A stretch of 64,000 nt of DNA from Dipetalonema caudispina. Its lineage: Eukaryota; Nematoda; Chromadorea; Rhabditida; Onchocercidae. Under the pieces are notes generated by a model. That model was not told the origin of the DNA. It searched no databases and saw only the letters and a program-made list of their open reading frames with translations. Shown piece after piece: positions 11,733 to 29,331 of this stretch. How positions within the stretch are numbered: the first letter of the stretch is position 1; each line of letters begins with the position of its first letter. The DNA lies in the NCBI GenBank assembly GCA_013365325.1, contig JABVXV010000053.1:230639-294638 (forward strand), written 5' to 3'. Both the position numbers and the translations under genes were made by a program.

Positions 11733-14512
11733 ATGGAATGTATTGAGAAGGCTATTTTTAAAGCTATCAGATATCGGAAGTTCAACTCTTTGATCACTGA
11801 GACCTTCGATTTGGCTTGTGTTCAAGCAAAGGAGGCATTGAAAAAAGGGAAAACTCCTTTTCCTGTTGTTATCAAAGATTGCTATATGTATGTTATCTTT
11901 TTTTCTAACGCTATCCATATTTTCCAGCTTTATCCTGAAATATGTATAGCAGTGTTGATTACTGTTTGCTGTTCAATGAGTTGCCTAAGGTGTCAGTCAT
12001 TTTGTAACGGTTCAAGACAATGTGGTTTTACACTTCTAAAAGATAATTTAGGTTAAAATACCCCAATTAAGGTGTCGTTACTTAAAAATTATCCTTATAA
12101 GTGAAATAAGTGGTGAACAGTAACTTTTTGGTAAAACTATTTGGGGACTCTGTGCGCACTGTCCGAAATTTAGTTCTATTTCATGTCATATTACAGGATT
12201 TTCTCACACTTTTTTGAATATAAAATTGCTATTCGCATCGAAATTTCAGGACAAGGAAAGTCCGAACAACGTGCGCATCACAAAATTTGTCAAATTTTAT
12301 TGCACCGTATACTGCCACCATTGTCGGTAGATTGTTTGAAGAAGGTAATTTACTATTATCCTGTGTAGATATTCTGTGTCTTGATCGAAATAACTGGAAA
12401 AAGTTGTTCTTCAGGTGGTTGCTTGATTGGGAAAGCTAATATGGATGAGTTTTGTATGGGAACATCAAGTTCAAAAGGTTATTTTGGACCTGTGAAAAAT
12501 GGATTAAGTGATGAAGAAAATCTTGAAACTGATTGGCGAAGCCCTGGTGGATCTTCTGGCGGTTGTGGCGTAGCAGTGCAATTGGGCATTTCGTCAGTGT
12601 TGGTGTTTTAAGTATTGAATTTCAATCCCACTTTTGTCGTTATTATACTTATTTCGCAGCTTATTTTAAGATATACTAAAGTGAGAGTATTACAGAAGTT
12701 TGGGATCAGACACTGGTGGTTCATCACGGAACCCAGCCGCATTCACTGGACTTTTTGGCTTCAAACCTTCCTATGGAGTCTTGTCAAGATATGGGCTCAT
12801 CCCTTTGGTTAATTCACTTGATTGTCCATCAGTAATTGCTAGGACTGCTAGGGATTGCAACTTCTTACTTCGTAAGAATCTCATCTTTACAGAAACTTCA
12901 ACCATTTGTTAGATATATATTACTTAGACTTTCATAATCTGTAGGAAATTATTGGAGTCGATTAGTGTAGTTGTAGCCTGAGATGGCCGCATTTCATGCA
13001 TAATCGTGCGTAGCTTTGGATACAAATTTATAATGTCACTAGTTAAATTTTCGTGCTTGGTCTGCTGCTGGTTCATGTCATTGTAGCCAAAAAATATTAA
13101 AAGCTTCATAAACGTTTCACTTGAAATATAATTTTTCGTAGTTTTGCAGAGATGATGAATGGTCGCGATGCATTCGATCCAACCTGCATTGATGCACCGT
13201 CATCCTGTTTTATGCAAGGAAGACCAATTAGTGGAATAATTGTCGGCATTCCCAAGGTAGATTATAGGAACTTGGAATCACTAATAACTTTATAGAATTT
13301 CACTAAAAATCGGTATAGTTTCAAAGTCCTCATGAAAATCGTGTCCAATTTATCCTTTTACAGATAAATAACACAATCTTTAATTTTGTTTTTCGAGTTT
13401 CTGTATCACCAGTTAATCTTACTGTTTCCGTCAGTAGGAATATTACAATGAAACATTATCAAGTGATTGCTGGAAAGGATGGAATGAAGCAGCAAAAGCT
13501 CTAGCTATGTTGGGTTGCAAAATAAAAGAAGTGAGCATGCCGTCCATAACTTACTCCATAATTTGTTATCATGTACTTGCCGACGCGGACATCACATCAA
13601 ACATGGCAAGGTTATATTCTGTAAAACATGGCGAACTGAAATTTGTATTTTGTAAAAATTAGATCCAAAAATATAAAGTTACAGGCGAAGTCCATATAAG
13701 GCACAATTTCCATATTGTCTCGTTTTAGATACGATGGAGTCAAATACGGCCACAGGTCAAATTGCGATAGGTCAACTTCCATGCTGTATTCTGCTACCCG
13801 AAGTGAATCTCTCAATGAAGTTGTTCGTAGGAGAATATTAGCAGGGAACTATTTCTTGATGAAATGGTATGGCTTCAGTAATTCTTTTCTTAAATTTGAT
13901 TTTGTCAAAAGCAACTCGGGAGATAAATTACTGGAATTATATAGGGGCCTTCAGGTCGTTCAATGATTAAGCCTTCCGACTCACACAACATGTTAGCAAT
14001 TCCTCGATCTGACCGGTGCTTCGAAGATATATGACGTATTGTCACCTTGGGTCTCGTAGGAAGTAATTAAAATTCAAAGTAATTTAAAGTTTCTGCAAAG
14101 TTGAATTTTTCTTCTGTCTTGACACACTAATTATAGCCATTACGATGAATATTTTGGGCAAGCCCTTCGTGTGCGACGCCTAATAAAAATGGATTTCGAT
14201 CGCGTCTTCCGGAAGGAAGGTTGTGATGTTTTGTTAACTCCAGTGACAAGTGGTATACCACCACTGTTTTCCGAAATTAGCGATGCTCATGGTTACAAAC
14301 GAGAATGTGAAGACGATTTTTACACACAACCTTGTAACATGGCGGGTGTTCCAGCAGTTTCAGTACCATTCACGAGAACGGTGGATGGATTTCCAATTGG
14401 TGTGCAGGTTATTGCTGATTACTTGAAAGACGGTATGGCATTGGATGTGGCAGAAAAGCTTTACGAATATTCTGATGCTCAAACTGTAAAACAATCATTT
14501 GTAGCTAAGTAG
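11733..14512 (+). CDS. QRSL1: glutamyl-tRNA(Gln) amidotransferase subunit A, mitochondrial
   Basis: Eight exons: 11733-11887, 12250-12344, 12415-12598, 12696-12871, 13150-13256, 13438-13610, 13729-13866, 14137-14512. They sum to 1404 bases, 467 aa. This is an amidase-signature enzyme. The catalytic triad is visible: Lys48 in VVIKDC, Ser130 in GGSSGG and Ser154 in [13 protein letters not shown]. Other landmarks are [39 protein letters not shown] and [11 protein letters not shown]. In mitochondria GatA releases ammonia from glutamine and the GatCAB complex uses it to turn Glu-tRNA(Gln) into Gln-tRNA(Gln). The start lacks about 25 residues seen in human QRSL1 and shows no obvious targeting peptide, so a 5' exon may be missing. 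Spliced structure argues for a host nuclear gene, not an endosymbiont copy. Its stop lies 88 bases from the parvin stop on the other strand. Confidence 0.94.
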
Positions 14513-14600
14513 AATTTTATAAACATTTGGCAGTAGTTTATAAGATAGAAATTTCAGATGAAATAATTACCAGTTGTACGAGTTTTTAAGGTCATTACGA

Positions 14601-17600
14601 CTATACATGTTTGTATCGTGTAAATAACGAGTGAAGAATACGCAGCGTACTTTTTAAATCACCGTTTACAATATCCTGCACTCGTGCGCGTGGCCGTTGT
14701 AGATCGGCTTCATACATCAGCTGATACGCGAACGTAACGTTGTGTATTTTTTGTTCGTATGTTAATGCCTAAAAAGTCAGTACTCAACTTATGAAATCGA
14801 TCATAGAAAAGGGCTTAATACCCTACTTCTAAATACTTCAAGACGTAGTGCTCACATACTGACAAGAAAGCAGCAGATCATTTTTATTTTTTAAAGTGAA
14901 CGATAATGGCCAGAAAAACCACGCAATAAACTCTCCCACCATCAATAACACAATTACTTTAAATAAAAATGTCTGTGAGACCTGCAAATCGAAACTGTAA
15001 AGCGGAACGAAATATCCCTCCAGTAAACCCATCAAAAGCACCAAATAAACGCCATCCTTGAACTGATTTTCCAGATCTGTCACTTCCAAATTGATCTTGT
15101 TAAGATGTTTGTTACAGAAAGCCAACAAAGAACTCTTAACATGAGCCAGTTTGTCAGGTCCATAGTCGAACAAAGTGTCGAAAGCATCTCTCTCACCCTA
15201 AAAATACAAACTTTGTTCCAACTAAAGTGAAGTCTGAAGCTTGTTAACTAAGTATTTATACTTTCAATCCAACACCATGATTAAATGCGCAAATCGACCT
15301 TGACACCCAATTCTGGCTGCGTTGTCGTAAGCTGCTCGGTGATATAACGGCTCTTCAGCTGATTGTCTTTCTTCTGTATAACGAGAATCTGCGCATTCAC
15401 ATATTCCGGAAATCTAACGGGAGCACGAAAGTATACAGCGATCGCAACCAAGAGCTGTATAATTGCTACCGTGTCCTGCAATAAACATCTAAACGCATAG
15501 ATGATACTTGCAAACTCTTCAGAAATTCTGGAAAAAACCAAAGTTAAAATAATACTACCACTAAAAACAATCGAACCACCTGTACTCAAAACAACAATAA
15601 AAAGAAGAAAAAGAAAAATGGGAAATTTAACCATATGAAAAAACCATGAGTAAAAGAACAAAAGGAATTTCGTTCTCTCATCTTCCCTATGTTTCTTGGT
15701 AACTTGAAATGTCCAACTGCTCTCCTAATTAAAACTTCGCGATTAGCTATGTAAATACCCCTTGCACCGCTCATGCAGCTAACGATTCACTGCAGTTAAT
15801 GTCACCAGGACAGCTTCTGAAGGTGTCCAGTTATTACTTTCATTTCGATATCGGTGGTTTCAAACAGCGCTAGCATAAAGACGAAGGAAAAAATCTACTG
15901 AAAACATCCAGTACTTTATTGTGAATCAGATCAGCATTCCACTTTGCTTTTTCATATTGCCCCTGAGCAATGATCCGATTAACAGTTTCAATAACTTTGT
16001 GCAGTTTTTGTCGCTGTCCTTCTTCGCTTTGCGACACCTCAGGTACTTCAATCTGAATGAATCAGATTACTTGAAGCAATGAAGCAATTAAATTAGTTAA
16101 ACAATAATTACGTAGAATAAAATTAGCGAAAATTAATCCAAGAACCAAACAATCAGCCAGAAAATTCGAGAAAAACTGCTGCTACTACAAAGATATATTC
16201 GGGAAACAAGGAATACATATAGCATATGCTTCTAACAAACAAGAAACACAGACCTTGATATTAGCTAATTTTTCAGTAAGTTTTTGGATGATCTGACCGT
16301 CATACAAGTCTTCCTGTATGTGTTTCACAACGATTCTTTGCGGTGCTAATTCATAGTTTAACCAGTGAATCAAAAGTTGTATAACTTCCTGTACACGTGG
16401 GTCGTCACGAGATTCCATGGTTAGCAGTCTTTTTTCTTCGCCTAAGAAGAAGGTTTCAACTGTGCATAATATTTAAATTCTACACATCGTGAGACTACAA
16501 GAATTACAAAATGCTCCAGCTAAGTTTCTGAGTAGGACAGACCCACTTTTATACTATTAGCTTCTCTTTAAATGTCCCACCGGTAATCGTGAATACGAAC
16601 TATTTCACAGAACTATTGTGCTTCAAACTAAATCACTTTTCACAAATAGAACTCCTTACCGCTGATAATGTACTCACAAATTCGGTTGTTTAGAAAAGAA
16701 AACTCAACTGGTAAAGGAAACTGTCATTGTATACTTACCTTCTTCAAGCATAATATTCTGCAGAGTCGCTGAAACCGGAATAACTGCAGAATCAATTGCC
16801 TTCGCTCCTTCTGTTTCAACCTAAAAGTGAAAATTTTCAACCACTTATTAAGTTACCATAAATAAATTAAAAAAGACCATAAGAAATACATTTCATTGAT
16901 TTCTCAAGCCTACCTTTAGCAAATTCAGATTACGCAGTACAACTATATGCAAGACTCATTCATTTCTTCTATACTTTTTCTACAAACTGTTAGTACAATC
17001 AAACAGTCTACTCTATCCACCAGTCTTCTTATACATCCTCTTAATGTTCTTTGTGTTCCCGCAGTAGTACAATGAATCTTTATCTAAGGCATACTACAGC
17101 TAATTAAGACCCTAATCAAGTATCTGCTACATTTATTTCCTTATCAAACATAACATTCCACGTTTCACGTCCATATGAAAAAAGATGGAGTTAGAAATCC
17201 GTACTATCACATGAAGTGAAGTTTTATTTTCAGAAATATTTCGAAATTCAGTGAAGCTAATCCATTTGACTTCCTCTGCCACATTCCATTTTATGTGTAT
17301 GAAGATCACGAGGTTCTTCACTCGGTCGCAGTAAGATACAAAACTCAACCGAGATCCAACATTCAATCACTAATAGATTTTAAATCACAAAAAATGAGAC
17401 TTGAATGAATCCACGACCTCGAAAGAAAGAAGAAAAAAACTCACTTCAATAGCTTCATTTTCAGCTTCTTGTTCCAATTGTTGAGATTTTTTTTTTCTTC
17501 CGAGAGTCCCCAACTTTTCAAAAAATGATTCATCCTAGAACCAAATTCTCAAAGGTCCAACCATTTGCTGCAGGTGCTACATTAAAATACTGATAGTCTA

Positions 17601-17931
17601 TACCTACAATTCTTTCAGAAAAATGCGGAACAGGATAAGTTCGACAGCCAACATAAATCAGACAGGTGAATCTCTTACCGCCCTATTCAAGCAAAATCCA
17701 CTTTATTCATCCATAACAAGGAATCAGGCTAAACATATCTTCCTGTAAACACCGTGAATGACGTAATTCCGGAAAAGTTCCTCATTAATCTGACCTTCTC
17801 TTTTAAAGTGTTACTACCACAGAAAGAGTTATAACATTTAAATATAGGAATTAGAAACTCCTAACCTTCTTCTCCTTTCTGATAGTGCCCTTCGTTGGGA
17901 AAGTTGCATCATTGGATGGTCGAGACGTCAT
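14601..17931 (-). CDS. pat-6: parvin / actopaxin (PAT-6 homologue)
   Basis: Eight exons: 17931-17866, 17534-17445, 16820-16739, 16441-16254, 16052-15915, 15475-15299, 15197-14982, 14768-14601. They total 1125 bases, 374 aa, close to the roughly 375 aa I recall for C. elegans PAT-6. An N-terminal DESFFEKLGTLGRKKK matches the parvin leader. Calponin-homology domain 1 contains HIQEDLYDGQIIQKLTEKL and YFRAPVRFPE. Domain 2 contains ERDAFDTLFDYGPDKL, HLNKINLEVTDLE and the end DIVNGDLKSTLR. Parvin joins integrin-linked kinase and PINCH at integrin adhesions and links them to actin; in nematodes it builds body-wall muscle attachments. The chosen ATG gives the normal family N terminus. The frame stays open upstream to 18045, where an acceptor lies, and a tiny in-phase ATG exon (18182-18159) could make a 420-residue form. 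Confidence 0.95.
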
Positions 17932-17946
17932 ATCCGAAGCTAACAT

Positions 17947-18890
17947 TTCCGACACTAAATGGGATATAGGCACTTTTACGTTTTGTAGAGTAGATGTAGT
18001 AGCAGCAGTCAGATCAGGAAGGAGAGGTCGATCAAGTGCTATTAGCTGAATGTCAGTTGTCTAACTCTGCTAGTCCGTGGTGATTAATCTAGTCCCTGCG
18101 GCAAGCAGCTGCATTACAAACGAACAGACTTTATATGCTATTTCAAGCTAAGACCCACGAGCTTATTCTTTGCATCACTCATTTTGCCCCAAACACATCC
18201 ACAACTTTTGAATGTCGAACAAGAAAAAAAAAATGGATTCTAAACCTCAATGATTTGCAAAGCATTCCAGGTAAATAGATAAATAAAGGGAAAAAGCAAA
18301 CCAATGAGATTAAAATCCTAAAGCATTTTGGGAAGATAACAAATATAGAAAATGTGAGTCGTAACGAAGACTCATTAGATTATTCATCTGAGGTGTGTTC
18401 TCCTCGTTTTACTCTTCACAATACCAGTTTTACATCTGAGTGCAATATTGTTTCCAAGTATGAGCACCAAAGTAAAATTAAACAGTTCATCTCAATAATC
18501 GTAGAATTTAATAAACATAACAACAACATTAACAAGCATGAACAGAATAAAAAACCACGTCCAGTAAGTAAAACAAACGACAGTTACTAATTTCGAATAT
18601 TTACAAGAAAAAAACGAGTCAAAACTTTGAATTATATCGAGAAATATGCTGTTAAAAAAAGGAAAAAACAGTGATAAGGACACCCAAAACACTGTTATAA
18701 GGAACGGGTTTTCTTTTTTCTCTTAGTTTTCACTTTTCTATACTTCATAACTCCATATTACTTTTTATTGACTAACTTCCAAAGTGCGCCCTTCCACCAC
18801 GTACATAAGTTTTCAAAGAAACCCAGCGCAGTAAAATGAAGCAGTAGCAAGTCTAAAAATCGCGACAAAGACAAGTTCATTTCTAACATT
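17947..18890. other. spacer between parvin and DDX46
   Basis: Both neighbours are on the minus strand, with DDX46 upstream and about 960 bases between its stop and the parvin ATG. The part 17947-18045 is an open extension of the parvin frame. Otherwise AT-rich, with nothing else supported. The distance is longer than usual for C. elegans operons. Confidence 0.4.
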
Positions 18891-24063
<5,173 letters not shown>

Positions 24064-24565
24064 TTACTACAAAGGAATCGCTTTCGCAAGGCACACAATT
24101 AAAACAAAACTTTAAGCAAAGCAGTGCAATGAAATCAATTAGGAAAGAAACACTTAGAGTCAGATTATGACAAATTTTCCAATACACAACAACCTTCTCC
24201 TTAAACTGCTACAAATTTCTTGGTCAAAGTTATTCTATTTCATTTGCAATTTATTTAGTTCATACTAATTCCAGAAAGTTGCATTAGCTGATAATAAAAA
24301 TAAGGGAACAAAGACTAATACCCAAATTGATATACTCATTCTCTCTGTCCCAAATGTCCTATTCCCAGATGTCATCTTATATCCTCCCACCAACTTCGAC
24401 CTTAAACCCCGTTTCTGTTACTTAACAATCTTGTAGAAACCGGAAAATACCCATGAACACTTTTTGAAGTAAGAAAGATGAAAAGCGGCTCGGGCAACGT
24501 AGAAGGATTTAAAGCTTAAAAGTAGAAACTGTATGGTTGATCTGTTGTAATATCTGGAGGTAGAA
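24064..24565. promoter_or_regulatory. probable bidirectional promoter, DDX46 / PLPBP
   Basis: The start codons of DDX46 (-) and PLPBP (+) point away from each other, with 502 bases between them and no supported coding sequence. The gap must hold the 5' regulatory DNA of both genes. No TATA box or other element is clear enough to name. A segment at 24340-24420 is pyrimidine-rich on the + strand. Confidence 0.5.
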
Positions 24566-26306
24566 GTGTGTTTGAAGAGCGATTTGATTTTTCGAATCAT
24601 TACGAATCTCCTCCGTTTCTCTGTAATGGCTGTGAGACAGCTGGGAGATTTATGTCGTGATTCGGTTGGGATTTGTGAGGAATTGAATAATCCCATATTG
24701 GTTGATAATCTTCAACTCATTCTACGACGTATCGAAGATGCATCAAAAAAAGCTGAACAAAGTCCATACTGGCGTGGACAGAAACCATCGCTAATAGCTG
24801 TTTCGAAGACGAAACCTCCCACGCTCATTCAGTAAGTACTATTTTCTTCACTCCATTTAGACGCAAAATCAACATGATTCATCGTGATGTGATTTCACTC
24901 TTTCATCTGGTTTCAAATTCATTCCTTGAAAAATGAAGTACTGTCCAACTCAACAATCTAGTAGTTGAACTGGCATGTGGGATACAAATTATCTTTAATT
25001 TTTTGTAAATTAGAGTTGCCGCTTCATTCTTTGGATAAAATAGAATAGGGATTAAAAATGTAATAAGTGCTTTGTCGCCAAAAGACTACGGAATATCAGT
25101 TACTCTTTGCATAATTTTCAAGACCTTAAATCCTTAACCATAGCACACGTTTCAAGGAGTTGCTACGATGCGGGACAAATGAAATTTGGCGAGAATTATA
25201 TCCAGGAACTTGTAGATAAAGCGGAAGCGTTGAAATCAAAGTGTCCAAATATACAGTGGCATTTTATTGGTACAATTCAGTCAAACAAGGTGATGTTTTG
25301 AAATTTCAGTTAAAAATGATATGGAAAAAGAACCGTTTCCAACAGTCAATTCAGGATCACTGGTATGATGAGGGTGCACTGTAACTGAAAAGTATGTGAT
25401 GCAGATTAAACTTAAATTACTTTCATAAAATTATTTTTAAGGCAGACTTTTGGAAAAATTTCGTAGTTCATTTGATGTTAATCACTTTGTCTGATATGCT
25501 TTAACTCGGTAGATTGCAAAGCTGGCGGAAATTGATAACTTGAGTTGTGTGGAGACGATCTGCAGCAAGAAACACTCCTCCATACTGGAAAAAGAGATTG
25601 CAAAACATAATCGGACATTGAAGGTTCTGGTACAAGTTAATACGAGTAAAGAACAACAGAAGGGAGGGACAACGCCTGAAATGGTGCATTGTTTTACTGT
25701 CCCATTTTATTGTTTCGTGATGATTAAAATTTTTCAGTATTGGAATTTGAAAGTAATGGTGTAAAGTTATTTTTAAATTATGTGAAATACGAAATAAGAT
25801 TTTGTTCGTCGATCGAAAATCTCATAAGTGCATTTGAAAATAAATTAGCACGAGTTTCTCATGATTAATTTTCTCTCATTTTGAAAATATTTTAAGTTTG
25901 CTATTTCAAGAATGAAAAATGCTTGGCTTTTAGGCGTTAGAATTGGCTGAGTTTATTCGGGTGCAATGTCCATCACTGAAGTTCAGTGGTTTCATGACAA
26001 TTGGTTCTTTCACACGTAGTATGTCGGAAACTCCCAATAGAGATTTCATAGAACTCTTCGAAGTACGAAAAGCGTAAGTTGGTATCAGTTCAATTATTAC
26101 CTCAAGTCTTTTAGTTCCAACATTTTGATGTTATCATTTAGACAGGCCGTTCTAGATTTTGCGAACTTACAAAAGAAAATGAGGAAGACTTTGAACTTTC
26201 GATGGGAATGTCAGACGATTTTGAAGCAGCAATAATGTTGGGCAGCACATCGGTACGTGTTGGTAGTGCCATATTTGGACCTCGTTTACTAAAGGGAGAG
26301 CAGTGA
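24566..26306 (+). CDS. PLPBP: pyridoxal phosphate homeostasis protein (YggS/PROSC family)
   Basis: Five exons: 24566-24831, 25157-25289, 25513-25683, 25934-26073, 26156-26306. They total 861 bases, 286 aa from the first ATG; a second ATG at 24626 gives 266 aa, nearer the human 275. The protein is a single TIM-barrel that binds PLP without catalysis. The Schiff-base lysine is in [10 protein letters not shown] (Lys81 or Lys61). Other family blocks are [54 protein letters not shown] and [13 protein letters not shown]. It buffers free PLP and protects PLP enzymes. The first 20 residues (with [11 protein letters not shown]) are basic and hydrophobic with no acidic residue but one Asp, so the long form could carry a mitochondrial signal; this is inference. 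Exons 2 and 5 begin after short acceptors (TTTCAAG, TTCTAG) chosen because they alone keep the frame. Confidence 0.93.
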
Positions 26307-27107
26307 CTTCATCGCAGAGTCATTTCCATGATTTATATGGCTTATTCAATTTCTAATAATTATTCCAAGTACTCTGTAATTTCTTTTCTGTAAAAAGTTT
26401 ACATTATTTCTGTTCCAGTCTTTTTATGCTGCTTCACGAATCCATATTGATGTTGTTACCAAATTCTTTCAATGTACTTACTCTTCTTGAAAATTTCTAT
26501 TTCAGGAGTTTTAAAGGTCGTGCTTAGTCAAATGCATTGTTTAGATTTGAGTCTACCATGTAAGCTGATGAAAAAAAATATTTCATTCGTAAATTTCGTT
26601 TTAGTTTTATGGATACTACCTGAAGGTGTGGTAATATATTTTTTCTCTAAGCACTTTCAAACATTTTGCTCTTAGATCAAGGGACCGTTATATCCGGTAT
26701 TAATGTTAGTGGTTGCAAGCCCCATTAAGATTTTGATCTTTTAATTAAAACAAACTTGTTTTATCTTTCCATAGCACCGTTCGTAAATTTGAAAATCATG
26801 AAACTTGATTTATTCTCTAGCGGTAATTGACTGTTATCATGTGTTCTGCTTGTGAAACCGATAAGACGTATACAAAGCTTACCACATCTGTTACACCACG
26901 AGAAGAATAAGTTCTAATGCTGTGATACAAAATGTTGGGCGGTCATTGATTTTGCAGGCAAAAGGTCGAATGGTTTTGTTCTTTAATACTCTTTAGAAAT
27001 TATTGTTGGAAAATGAAAAATGGACATAAATATGAATCACTTATGCGGAAATATGTCAAAATATTCGTTGTCGTCTCCCTATACTGGTAAATTAGTGGAT
27101 TTAAAAG
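26307..27107. other. spacer between PLPBP and the GDP-fucose transporter
   Basis: Both flanking genes are on the + strand. The missing first exon of the transporter probably lies here. A coding-like frame, ATG at about 26839 with CSACETDKTYTKLTTSV, runs into a TAA before any donor, so I could not join it. An operon arrangement with PLPBP is possible but unproven. Confidence 0.35.
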
Positions 27108-29331
27108 GAATTTTCAAAACTGTGTACAGTGATTCAGATTTTTTGGTAAACTTTCTAAATTTTGATTCAAATGAAAACATTGAAAACATTGTTTGTTTAG
27201 GTTTTGTTCAATAGGTCTCGTATTTCTGAACAAGTATTTGCTAAGCAGTGATTCGCTTAAGGTAAGTGCTGCTTATAATTATGGAAGAAAGAATCTTATT
27301 ATAATTTGGAAACAGGATGTTACTTTTTGGTTCCATACTATGGATAAAAGGTGCATTCTGTCTGTGCCACTGTGTAGTCATTTTTAAAATTTAAAGTTCT
27401 GAACTGTATTTAAAGTGTTCTAAATTTGCAGCTCAATGCACCGTTGTTTGTAACTTGGTATCAATGTTTTGTGACTGTGATATTGTGTTATGTTTTTTGT
27501 TGTGTTTCTAAATTATATCCGTCGTTATTTACATTTCCATTCATGTCTTTTGATCAACGGATTTCGAGAGAGGTACATATTTTATAATTTTATATGTTAA
27601 TAGTATTCATTTGTTCAATTTCTTGGACTGTTGTTGTACTATTAACAACATTTGGATAAGCATCCGGAAGCACTGAGATCTTTTCTGCATTTAAATTGCT
27701 CAAAAAGTTGACTTTTCCCTTTACACTTCCACTGTATGTTTCAGTACTGCATTTCCAGGTGTTGCCGCTCTCATTTGTTTTTGTTGCAATGATAGCCACG
27801 AATAATCTTTGCTTGAAGTATGTTGATGCCTCATTTTATTACATTGGAAGGTCGCTTACTACTGTTTTCAATGTGGTAAGATTTCAAAGATGAATGATAT
27901 TTCTCCCAAAATATGTATTGTGCAAATGAAAGTACATTTCAAGTATAGAAAAGTGGAAGGAGTTGCAGAAAAAATAACAATTGCATGAAGTTAAAATACT
28001 GCAGAACAATGCGTTGTATTAATTTATTCCTGATTATTGTAAGATAACGTTTTTTATGGGCTTTTAAATTCTAGCTGATGCCAAATTTTTAATCAATTCC
28101 ATTTGTAATTCAGATATGTTCTTATATCATTTTGGGACAGCTAACATCACTGAAAACGATTTTATGCTCTGCAGTAATCATTGGAGGTTTCCTTCTCGGC
28201 GTGGATCAGGAAGATGCTGCGGGTATACTTGCAATTGCTTTCAACTGAGATTTTGGTGATGCATTTTTTTCCGTAAGGGTGGATTTCGGCTTCAAATTTA
28301 ACTTTTCTAGGGACTTTATCCATGACTGGTGTTATCTACGGTATAGCAGCGTCAATGTTCGTTGCTCTAAATGCCATTTATACGCAGCGGACTCTTCCAT
28401 CGGTTGGCGACAGTATTGCACAACTCACTTTGTAAGCTAAATAAATTAAGGGATTAAATGATAAGCACCAAGTCAGAGTTGATTAATTTTTTCCTCTTGG
28501 TGGCTAAGTAATGATAACTACAACGAATTAAGGTGAATTATATAAAGAAAGGCTTTGAATAGTTCCAAGATTTTGAAATTCTTAGGACTTTCCATACTTC
28601 CAGGTACAACAATATAAATGCATTGGTGATATTTCTCCCTGTCATGTTGTTCACTGGCGATATTAGTGAAGTGTTTTATTTCAATTATTTATCTTCCTTA
28701 CGATTCTGGACTTTAATGACACTATCTGGTATTTTTGGTTTTTTAATGAGCTATGTTACTGGATGGCAGATTCAGGTAGGTGTTTGTTGCTCTTTTCCTT
28801 CAAAGCGACAGTAATTTATCATTTTTATTTGGCTCGGATTTATTCCTTCATTCTATTATTAGGTAACATCGCCCTTAACACATAATATCAGTGGCACGGC
28901 GAAAGCGGCAGCACAAACCGTTATTGCAGTTGTATGGTGGCAAGAGATGAAACCATTACTTTGGTGGGTAAGTAATGTAGTTGTTCTCGGTGGTTCGGCT
29001 GCATATACAATGGTCAAACGGAAAGTTAGTTCTTTATTTCTGACAACGTTTTTTCCTGGAGCTTATTCAGAGACAAAAAACTGAGTTTTGAATTTTAGAT
29101 CAAACTTTGTTTCAGTTTAAATGAATGGCCCTGTTTTTTTTTTTTTCATTTTTTTATGTTTCATGAATTTGCGTTTTGGTCTCTTTTGTCGGTAAATAGC
29201 CGTCTTTCTGTATGTTCCTTGCTTTCCAGGAAATGGTTGATAAACACGAGACTAATAAATATAAACTGAATGAAAATATCGAGAGACAGTCTATGCTGCT
29301 TGGTTTGATTGACGAGGATGAAACGGTATAA
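27108..29331 (+). CDS. SLC35C1: GDP-fucose transporter (SLC35C1), first exon unresolved
   Basis: Exons: 27108-27145 (tentative), 27201-27261, 27432-27572, 27759-27875, 28114-28222, 28311-28431, 28604-28775, 28863-29024, 29230-29331. These give about 340 residues; human SLC35C1 has 364, so roughly 25 N-terminal residues are missing. Matching blocks are [77 protein letters not shown] and [14 protein letters not shown], the last two being hallmarks of the family. The protein has about ten membrane spans and carries GDP-fucose into the Golgi lumen in exchange for GMP, feeding fucosyltransferases. The 38-base exon at 27108 has a poor acceptor (TTAAAAG) but supplies the in-frame end of the first membrane span (VIQIFW). 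The C-terminal tail is acidic, ending DEDETV. Confidence 0.92.

Noticed and set aside
11733..14512. GatA as a gene transferred from Wolbachia
   Set aside because: It has seven spliceosomal introns and aligns with animal QRSL1; no bacterial neighbours are present.
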